NCBI GenBank assembly: GCA_030077755.1
Contig: JAQJZZ010000010.1
Coordinates: 2,356,001-2,420,000, forward strand
Length of the DNA stretch: 64,000 nucleotides
DNA from: Filosporella fistucella
Taxonomy: Eukaryota; Ascomycota; Leotiomycetes; Helotiales
Reading direction: 5' to 3'
Shown here one piece after another: positions 57,165 to 64,000 of the stretch. Positions within the stretch are counted from its first letter, which is position 1. Each line of letters starts with the position of its first letter. The notes under the pieces are model-generated. The model was not told the DNA's origin. It saw only the letters and a program-made list of their open reading frames with translations, and ran no database searches. A program made the position numbers and the translations under genes.

Positions 57165-58829
57165 GTTGACGGAGTTGAATTGTGTAGATGGCTATGACGC
57201 TTGAAAACCTAACGACAAGAGAAAATGAATGACTTCTGAAGTTGCTTGAAGATTCTAAAAGAATGAATGGTGCAACGATGGAGAAAGAGAAGAGGACTTC
57301 CTTTAAACATTGTCTTATAAATTGGAGGCTCAACCCCTATGTTACTGTCATTGGCAAGGGCTTCCTGACTCTTGACATGTGAACCTCGGACTATGTTGGT
57401 AATTTTGCCATAACTGAAATGATGCATGAAAGCCATTTCCCCTCTTCGGGGTTCCTCATGGTTTAGGAACTGTCTATAACGGAATACTGGAGGATTAAGA
57501 CAGAATGCCCGTTTGATGCGGGGAAGTTAGAGTAGGATCTAGAATCCATGCAAAAAGCTTGTTGCTTTCATAGCCATTTCCGGGTTTATCTCCGAATGCG
57601 ATAATAATTATTTCTAAAGACCATCGAGAGAACTGGCTCCTAGAAAGTGTCTCAATTGTACTATCGAGATCTTTTATAATTTTCACGCAGTTTCTTTATA
57701 TACTTTAAAATGTATTTTGCCGCTTCATTAAACTAAGTAAATCTGAATCTCATATGGCTGGATATTTCGTACCCTTCAGCATCAATTTCAGATGACACTC
57801 CTCTATGTAATCACATGGTGTGCTGAATGTTAAAGTTACCCTATACCATCCAAATCTAAGAAAACACAAGCTCCAATCTCGCAAGAACGGACATTAGATT
57901 TGGACACCGCAAATATTCTACCTTCTGTCAGTTGAACTCTCGCTACGAGCCTGCATATGTCAACATCCGCTCTGCAAATAAAGGAAACTGCTCCGAGGAC
58001 CACACAGGATAATAAGATGAGCCGAGATTAAAAAGTTGGGGAGACGATTTGTTTTGTGCCATACGGAGTAGATGCCCTGCTTCGGCTGCCTCCGAGCCAT
58101 TTTACGCGGGGTTTCAGGGGTAATAACCCGGTTCGGGCTACACAAGCTGGGGCTGGTACCTGGTAAGGGTCCGGGCGATTTAATAGAATCTGGGGAAATG
58201 CCCCGATGGGCGTTAAGGCAATTCCGCTTCGCTGCCCCTAAGGTAATGTTATTGCCATTCGACAATTGTTATTTGGTGTAAAAATCAGGGGAAACCGGGG
58301 AAGTGATCAAGTATATGTTTCCTGCTAGCCTACCTGGGTTAAATACCGGAACATATAGATGTTCTACCTATATAGCAGGGTGTCAGTGAAGTGTGCGAAT
58401 TGCCCATGCGTATAGTAACTACTTTATCCATGCGATCACAGCAAGTAGTAAGATTTTTACAAGACGCAATTGGTTGAGACTACACGGACTACATCTACAT
58501 TCTCACGACACCGTCTTGTCTGGAATGTGGGGTATGAGGATTGGGTTTTGCCTCCGAGCAGAAGTTGTACTGCTGACACCATGATGCACGGAGATCTCGC
58601 AATAACGACATCTCGACACTTGATTTCTTTGTGTTTACGATACTTTAATTACGAATACCGAGGTGCCTGTGTTATTCTACAAGAACATGTGAAATCTTCC
58701 AAGATTCTCCTAAGTATAAAGAAAGGAAGATAATTCAGGACTGAACCTCTCTTCCACTCTGCCCATCTTCTCTATCGCAATCTCAAGCATAAAACAAGTT
58801 TAATTGCATATTCCAATCACTTATTCAAA
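57165..58829. other. Intergenic, 1.7 kb, between two divergent HsbA genes
   Basis: Contains both HsbA promoters. A G/C-rich patch with short hairpins lies at about 58060-58250 inside otherwise A/T-rich sequence; I cannot assign it. No gene is seen. Confidence 0.45.
58715..58721 (+). promoter_or_regulatory. TATA box of the short HsbA gene
   Basis: TATAAAG 115 bp before the ATG at 58830, followed by a CT-rich leader and a CACTTATTCAAA context before the start. Confidence 0.5.
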
Positions 58830-59417
58830 ATGGTTAACTTCAAGACCCTCTTCACCACCGCTCTCACCCTCAGCATCGCAACATGTTCTCCCGTTAACAA
58901 GCGCGATGCCGCCCTCGTCCTAACAGACCTCACAGCCGTCGGAAGTGCTCTCACCACCTTAACCACGGCCGTAAACGCATATACCGGAGGCTTACTCGGA
59001 GCCCTTACAATCTCCACTGACGGCACAAACCTGGACACCGCTATCAACAAAGCAACCACTGACGCAAATGCTTCAGCTGCCTTCACAGCATCTGAGAGCA
59101 GCAGTGTGACTAGCTCTGTAGGCGCGCTTGTTCCTCAGATTCAAGCTACTCTTACTGCGTTGGTTAATAAGGTACTTTCAAACAGATCCAAGTTGCAACT
59201 CATGAGAGCTCACAAAGTGATATAGCAACCTCTCTTCGCTGCTTCGGCCCTTGATCCTCTTGTTTTGAGCCAGTTGAATACACTTCTGGCTGATTCGGAT
59301 AAGCTTGGTGTCGCTCTTCAGGCTAAGGCTGTTGCAGCTGATGTTACGACTCTCAAGGGTTATCAGAGCACTATTGATACCTCATTTGCGTTTGCCATCG
59401 CGGTCTTCTCTGCATAA
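58830..59417 (+). CDS. HsbA family secreted protein
   Basis: Two exons (58830-59171, 59226-59417) encode 177 residues, the usual length for a plain HsbA protein. A signal peptide (MVNFKTLFTTALTLSIATCSP) and a KR dibasic site come first. They are followed by LVLTDLTAVGSALTTLTTAVNAYTGG, paralleling the longer HsbA protein at 56157. The C-terminal part reads PLFAASALDPLVLSQLNTLL and YQSTIDTSFAFAIAVFSA. The intron is 54 nt with a GTACTT donor and ATATAG acceptor. There is no stalk or GPI tail, so the product should be released. The last 95 bases reappear in decayed form at 62772-62863. Confidence 0.9.
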
Positions 59418-59945
59418 TTGCGGGCCCATAAGGTTGAAGTTTGGAAAAGAGACGATGTCTTTTTCTTTTTGAAGGGAGTGGGGATGAAAAATTCGAGAGT
59501 GGATTGGGCAGCAGTAACTGTATGCTATTCATCTTCAAGCATCTGTGTCTCTCAAAAGATAGCCAATGTACAACCAGTTTTGCAATGAAATGCTCGCATC
59601 CCGTTTCTAAATATGGAACTCCAGTGTGAACCTTTGAATCATCTTCTGTTAAATATGTTTTATGCCCAAGGGATAGAAGTTAATTTTGATCTGCTACTTA
59701 TCAAGTCATTGTTACCCCTTGAAGTCCTCTCTCTAGTCGGTCAAAATTGGCAATCAGATCACAGCTCCTTCTTCCCATCCACAGCCAAATCCAAACAAGT
59801 AGCTAACCTATATCCCACCTTCGCAATTCGCAACTATGGCACGGGAACCGTCCCCTCATAATACGATCCTCCTAAATCTGTTCCCTCAATACCACTTACC
59901 CCTCGGCAAGCACATCGCTACTCATATATTTTATTCGCTCTTGTT
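59323..59945 (+). repeat. Segmental duplication, copy A
   Basis: Contains the 3' end of the intact HsbA gene, about 340 bp of spacer, and a dead S1/P1 nuclease 3' end on the minus strand. Both ends align with copy B at 62772-63394 with the same offset of 3449 bp. The spacer has nearly lost its similarity. Confidence 0.8.
59759..59945 (-). pseudogene. S1/P1 nuclease 3'-end fragment, decayed
   Basis: On the minus strand this matches the last roughly 60 codons of the nuclease at 63208: the segments DVLAEG, GIEG.DLGGSYYEG, IAKVGYRLAT, and VDGKKEL with the stop in the same place. In-frame stop codons replace two positions, so it cannot encode the protein. No upstream nuclease exons are found beside it. 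Confidence 0.85.
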
Positions 59946-60249
59946 ACATCGAACACAGATACAGCATTCCATCCCAATTTCCCAAATATAGAGTTCCGCC
60001 GTGAAGAAGAGACTTCGAACGCGTCTCGCAAATTGGTTCCATGCGGCGGAGAAGTGCAAGTATGCAGTAAGTAGGTTTGGACGACTCTCTCCCCTGAACT
60101 ACTTTTGTCTACTTCTTCGATGATTGGAGTTTTGTTGCTCATTATTTTGAAACCAACTTTTGGTCAAAAATGAATGACAAGGAGACTGCAGGCAAAAGTC
60201 TCATCGAGCGTGGACACTTGAAATGTATTGAAGCACTCCTTCAAGATCT
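59946..60249. other. Short intergenic
   Basis: About 300 bases to the stop of the next minus-strand gene. A small minus frame (59918-60142) overlaps the pseudogene end and is not supported. Confidence 0.45.
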
Positions 60250-61986
60250 CTACACGTATCTCTTCCCATAAGCGATCTTCTCCAGTCCCGGAGATCCATC
60301 TTCTGGTACCTGTTCAAACCCAATATGTCCCACTTTCTGCCCGATCATGGTGGTTTTCAGCCTCCAAAGTACCTCTGAGTGTGCGCTTGCATATCCCGAA
60401 CTGGCTCCATACATATCATCTCTTCCAATGCTCGCCCCAAGAGCCATCCACTGATGGAGAGAGCCAGAGATAAGCAGACGTCGGAATGGCCAAGCAGCGA
60501 ATAGGAGAAGAAAGGCCCAAAGTATCAGCAGACCTGAGCTCGTGAATTCATATTGTGGAAAGAAGCTGATTTGCATAGGATACCAGTTTTTGCCGGTAGT
60601 AATGTTCTGGACTGCCTGCGCCCAACATTCGACTCTGCTTTCATTCTTTGGTGGTAGAAGCGACAGAGAAACTAGTGGGGCTGGATCAAGAATGAGCGAT
60701 ATATTCAAGTGAAGGCGAGCAACTAGCAAGGCATGGATAGTTTGATTGCGCAAGTAGTCTTCTTCATGCTGCCATTTAGTTGCGTGAAACACATCCATGC
60801 TTAGATCATCTGCCATATCTTGAACCACTTCCTGGTAGACCGCTGGATTCAGGCGTATCGGACAATGCGCCGATGTCTCAGTACTTTTCCAGTCTCCAGC
60901 CACAATTTTACTGCTTTGAAATGGTTTGAAAGGCTCGATGCTGTACGTAATGTTGAAGATACCTCCTCCTAGCCCGAGCCAAAGGCAGAAGCCGCCGTAT
61001 GGAGAACAAGCTCTCAGCATTGGCCCACAATTAGGATGATCTGCAACTTCAATGGTCCTATTGTTTGTATTTTGTGCCTCTTCCGTGACTTGAGTTAAAG
61101 CAACTAAGACTGGAGTTCGAAACCAGCCGAAGCTGGCTTTCGTTTGTGAAAACGCATACATGGGGACTTTAAGACTGTACCAGCCAAATTGCACCCCCCA
61201 CCCCGATGGTGATGATAATGAACTTTGGCTTAAGAAGGTCTGAGATGCAGTAGCGAAAATGCCTCCCGAGCCCTGGGTGGGCATAATGAGTTGCTCGAAC
61301 GTCGCTATCCGGCCGCCGGGAATTGGAACCTCGCTGATATCGTAATCTTTGATGCACCCCAAGAATGGGGAGGTGGTGGCTGTCATCGTGCGGAAAGTGT
61401 ATTCCTCCTTCTCGGTGAAGGCCAAGCGGTAAGTCAAGGCAGATCCGCCGTAACATAGAACACACAGTGCTGCAAAAACTGTTGTTCTCCACATCCTGTA
61501 CCGGAAGTAAAACCACCGCCAGTTCGGTAACTTCATCTCAAACATATCAGAGAGATCCCGTTGTTGGATTCCTTCGGCGAGAATTGGGGCTGCCTCAATA
61601 GAAGCAACGCGAAAAATAGCTCGCAAGCTGCAGTTCCAAGCCACTGCATTGGCAATTCCAAATATTATCAGTGGTGCTGTGTTGCCTGTGGTCCAGTCGC
61701 CGTGAAATGGACCGTGAGGGTAAGATTCCAACGGGCCACCTGTCTTTATAATGCCCGACATCTCTAAAGTGTCTACAAGCCCGATAGTGCCAACGACTAA
61801 AGCTATGATGCCGGCAAACGCTGTGACGAAGTCACTGTGGTTGTACCATCGAATGATTTTCCCGCTATCGCTGGGAATCGCAGCGAATTGGTGAGCTTGT
61901 TGAGGATCAGGCGAATCTCTGAGCTTGTAGGCATTTTCCCGTGGAATGAAGTCCTCAGTTTCAGACACAATTATGTGCGGCTCCAT
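60250..61986 (-). CDS. Multi-span membrane protein of unknown function
   Basis: A single exon encodes 578 residues. Hydrophobic spans lie at about 54-73 (TAFAGIIALVVGTIGLV), 108-123 (APLIIFGIANAVAW), 170-188 (VFAALCVLCYGGSALTY) and 500-520 (LLILWAFLLLFAAWPF). A large loop of about 310 residues between spans 3 and 4 carries N-glycosylation sequons and cysteines (MLRACSPYGGFCLW) and is probably outside the cell. The layout (three N-terminal spans, glycosylated loop, one final span) is like the DUF3176-type protein at 9501-11541, but the GWWELGR tail motif is absent. It sits between the two copies of the HsbA/nuclease duplication. Confidence 0.8.
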   Translation of the reverse strand: MEPHIIVSETEDFIPRENAYKLRDSPDPQQAHQFAAIPSDSGKIIRWYNHSDFVTAFAGIIALVVGTIGLVDTLEMSGIIKTGGPLESYPHGPFHGDWTTGNTAPLIIFGIANAVAWNCSLRAIFRVASIEAAPILAEGIQQRDLSDMFEMKLPNWRWFYFRYRMWRTTVFAALCVLCYGGSALTYRLAFTEKEEYTFRTMTATTSPFLGCIKDYDISEVPIPGGRIATFEQLIMPTQGSGGIFATASQTFLSQSSLSSPSGWGVQFGWYSLKVPMYAFSQTKASFGWFRTPVLVALTQVTEEAQNTNNRTIEVADHPNCGPMLRACSPYGGFCLWLGLGGGIFNITYSIEPFKPFQSSKIVAGDWKSTETSAHCPIRLNPAVYQEVVQDMADDLSMDVFHATKWQHEEDYLRNQTIHALLVARLHLNISLILDPAPLVSLSLLPPKNESRVECWAQAVQNITTGKNWYPMQISFFPQYEFTSSGLLILWAFLLLFAAWPFRRLLISGSLHQWMALGASIGRDDMYGASSGYASAHSEVLWRLKTTMIGQKVGHIGFEQVPEDGSPGLEKIAYGKRYV

Positions 61987-62771
61987 GATGAAAACTTGAA
62001 AAGAGGGTGAATTGTGAGCGTTGTCTAAAAATCCAAGCTAGCAAATTTGCATTCAATGTGGGTTTCGAAATGGAACTTAGTGCGAATGAAATGCACAACA
62101 ATCACCCAATTTTGGACTCTGTTTTCTTTATATATAGCCAAATAGGCGATTTGCTCCGCCACTCCATGCTAGACACTGTCTTGCAGCCAGTAACGCCATG
62201 CTCTCTCAATCCTAATGCGGTACATGTAGTTTCACCCAAGCAGAAACATGTCTGTCTCACCGAGGAAAACAACTTTTTTTCGCGTTGAAAGGTGAGCTCG
62301 GAAGCTTCCCTGATTTTTGAAGTTCCTTTCAACTGCAAAGGGGTTTGTAGGAAGAAACAGCAAATGGTAAACACAGCATAGTGGAGATATGACAGAATGG
62401 TGTTTGAACGGAACGGCAAATCGACCAAAGACAGTACGCAGCCTATATACTCAATAAGAGCAAGGACTCCCAACGTTACATGCACCTCTTGTATGAGCTT
62501 CGTGATGAACTACGGGTATCGCCTCGTCACTTGGGCTCTGCGTTGATATATCTGAAAACAACACTCTGCTTGGGAATCGCTTTCCTCCGTAGCTAGGACG
62601 CTTAACATAGCAACATAATGAGTGCTTAACTATGGGGTAGTCGCATAATTCTCAAGAATTTGCCTCCGTGATCGTATCAGTCTTTGGACTTGAGAGTCTC
62701 ATTGCGAACTAATAACAAAGCCTCCCGCACCACAACCACTCGAGAAATCCACAAAACGTTTCCTTCGTAGA
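61987..62771. other. Intergenic, about 0.8 kb, promoter side of the membrane protein gene
   Basis: No gene is seen. The similarity to copy A begins abruptly at 62772. Confidence 0.45.
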
Positions 62772-62863
62772 CTAAGGCTGTTGCAGCTGATATTAAGACT
62801 CTTCAGGGTTAGCAGAGAACTATTGATAGCTCATTTGCGTTTGCTATCGCTGTCTTTGTATGA
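62772..62863 (+). pseudogene. HsbA 3'-end fragment, decayed
   Basis: Matches the last 32 codons of the HsbA gene at 58830. It has an in-frame TAG where the intact gene has a Tyr codon, a 3-base deletion near the end and a TGA stop. The 5' part of the gene is absent, and the sequence before 62772 is unrelated. Confidence 0.85.
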
Positions 62864-63394
62864 TTGCGATCCGACAAGTGAGGCTTTTGGAGGGAGGTGA
62901 TGGGAAGCGGTGAAGTAGAATGAGAGGGGTATCGAATATTCTATGCTGCACTCAATCTAGCACATGTCCCCCCGGGAACACACCCAACTTTTGAACTATT
63001 CTAGCAAAAAGAGGACCACTTGCATCTCATTTGTATTGACGAGGCTGTAATCTGACCCCTTTTGAAAAGTTTTTCATTGAAAATTCTAGTATCGAGGTAT
63101 TGGATATTGATTGTAATCTGCCCGCTCTCATGTCGCATACTTTAGAGCCCTCTATCACGTCCACCAAACTATCCACCCCCCGCACTCCTTCCCACCTGCT
63201 TCCTCAATCACAATCCCGTCTTCCCATCCACAATCAAATCCAACCAAGCAGCTAGCCTATACCCGGCCTTCGCAATTTGCAATTGTACCACCGGAACCGC
63301 CTCCGCGTAATAAGATCCCCCTAAATCCATCCCCTCGATGGCACTCACGCCATCAGCAAGCACATCGCTACAAACGAATTTATTCGTATCCTGT
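62772..63394 (+). repeat. Segmental duplication, copy B
   Basis: Mirrors copy A: an HsbA 3'-end fragment, about 345 bp of spacer, then the S1/P1 nuclease 3' end on the minus strand. Offset to copy A is 3449 bp at both the HsbA and nuclease ends. Confidence 0.8.
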
Positions 63395-63762
63395 GCCCAG
63401 ACCATAGAGCTGGCTATTGGATCAGAGAGTTTCATCCCAGTGAGCCAGCTGGCGGAGGAAGTGGCGTAGGAACCAGTTTTGATAGCTGCTGTGAGGTTTG
63501 CAGCCCAAGATTTGGCGAGAGCGAGGGAGTAGCCGCCGATGAGCTTTTCGGGGATAGAGGTGTCCCACTAAAATCTATTGTGAGTAAAGAGAAGATTCGA
63601 TTTGTAATTGTGATTGGAGAGGAGCAGGAGGAATAGATTTTAAAAAAGAATACATACAACTGCATGCAAATTCGTGCTCGTTCCATCGAATGTCACCGAT
63701 ATCGTGTTGCCTCCCACATCTAGATTCTCGTCGTGAAGAGGTTGATGGATATCACCTATGAA
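63208..63762 (-). CDS. S1/P1-type secreted nuclease, C-terminal part (5' end unresolved)
   Basis: S1/P1 nucleases are secreted zinc enzymes that cut single-stranded DNA and RNA. Two C-terminal exons are clear: 63762-63658, encoding FIGDIHQPLHDENLDVGGN through TNLHAV, and 63567-63208, encoding WDTSIPEKLIGGYSLALAK, SYATSSASW, then SDVLADGVSAIEGMDLGGSYY, IAKAGYRLAAWLDLIV and the stop. The zinc-binding His/Asp residues of GDxHQPLH and NLHxVWD are present. An 90-nt intron separates them. Upstream, between 63763 and the window edge, I cannot find the expected cysteine-containing segment before FIGD. The 5' exons are either beyond the window with a rearrangement, or lost. Confidence 0.85.
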
Positions 63763-64000
63763 CTAAATGTTGGACGACCATTCATAAGCCTTGGATTTCG
63801 AGACCAAGAAGGCATGAAAACAGTCAAGAGAAAGCGTTTTAGAGATATGCTCCAGCTGAGTTGATGCTGGGTTGATGGACTGCAAAAGTATAAGTCTGGA
63901 CTTACATGGATGAGCATCTATGCGTGTGAGTATAGTTTACGTAAGGAGGAAGATGGATAGTAGGAGAAAGAACAGACGAGGGGTAGCATAGAACTCTTAC
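63763..64000. other. Right edge, upstream of the nuclease exons
   Basis: On the minus strand this should hold earlier nuclease exons. A CATTTAG acceptor precedes FIGD, and other GT/AG sites are present, but no conserved nuclease segment can be read. Confidence 0.35.

Noticed and set aside
1..64000. CRISPR arrays, bacterial operons, prophage, rRNA
   Set aside because: No regularly spaced repeats or prokaryotic gene layout; the window is fungal nuclear DNA.

Overview
The window is nuclear DNA of a filamentous ascomycete. The evidence is short GT-AG introns (about 45-95 nt) in many genes, a HET-domain protein, HsbA-type secreted proteins, a DUF3176-like membrane protein, GPI-anchored Ser/Thr- or Asn-rich wall proteins, and standard eukaryotic housekeeping genes (Orm, Bud32, AP-1 sigma, Maf1, glutamate-cysteine ligase modifier subunit). 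The overall style suggests Leotiomycetes (Helotiales), but that placement is only an inference. I saw no bacterial operons, CRISPR arrays, rRNA or convincing tRNA genes.

Layout. 0-12 kb: ORM1-type sphingolipid regulator (+), an Asn/Gly-repeat GPI protein (+), a MARVEL-like four-span membrane protein (-), a DUF427 protein (+) and a DUF3176-like membrane protein (-). 12-20 kb: one secreted Ser/Thr-rich protein, then about 7 kb without a convincing gene, including strand-skewed purine/pyrimidine tracts. 20-37 kb: the conserved core, with a 1350-residue disordered protein carrying a possible histone-fold region, a small membrane protein, BUD32, GCLM divergent from APS1, MAF1 and an allantoate-permease-type MFS transporter. 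37-47 kb: an accessory block with a HET-domain gene between two inverted copies of a dispersed repeat, a Cys-containing orphan and a coiled-coil orphan. 47-50 kb: an SPX-SLC13 low-affinity phosphate transporter. 51-64 kb: a secretion-rich block with an Ala/Ser-rich wall protein, an Rds1-like ferritin-fold protein with a frameshift, a hotdog thioesterase, two HsbA proteins, an orphan membrane protein and an S1/P1 nuclease that runs off the right edge.

Main discoveries. (1) An old duplication of a convergent HsbA / S1-nuclease 3'-end pair, offset by 3449 bp. Copy A keeps an intact HsbA and a dead nuclease fragment; copy B keeps a dead HsbA fragment and the better nuclease. (2) A HET protein with an exact-period 49-residue tandem coiled-coil duplication, in an interval bounded by inverted repeats. 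(3) The 1350-residue protein carries four copies of a short acidic-hydrophobic motif and an H2A-like segment. (4) Micro-exons of 9 nt (APS1), 16 nt (MARVEL gene), 26 nt (GCLM exon 1) and 26 nt (MFS gene), and an apparent 28-nt intron in a secreted protein gene. All exon boundaries were worked out by hand from splice consensus and reading frame, not from transcripts.
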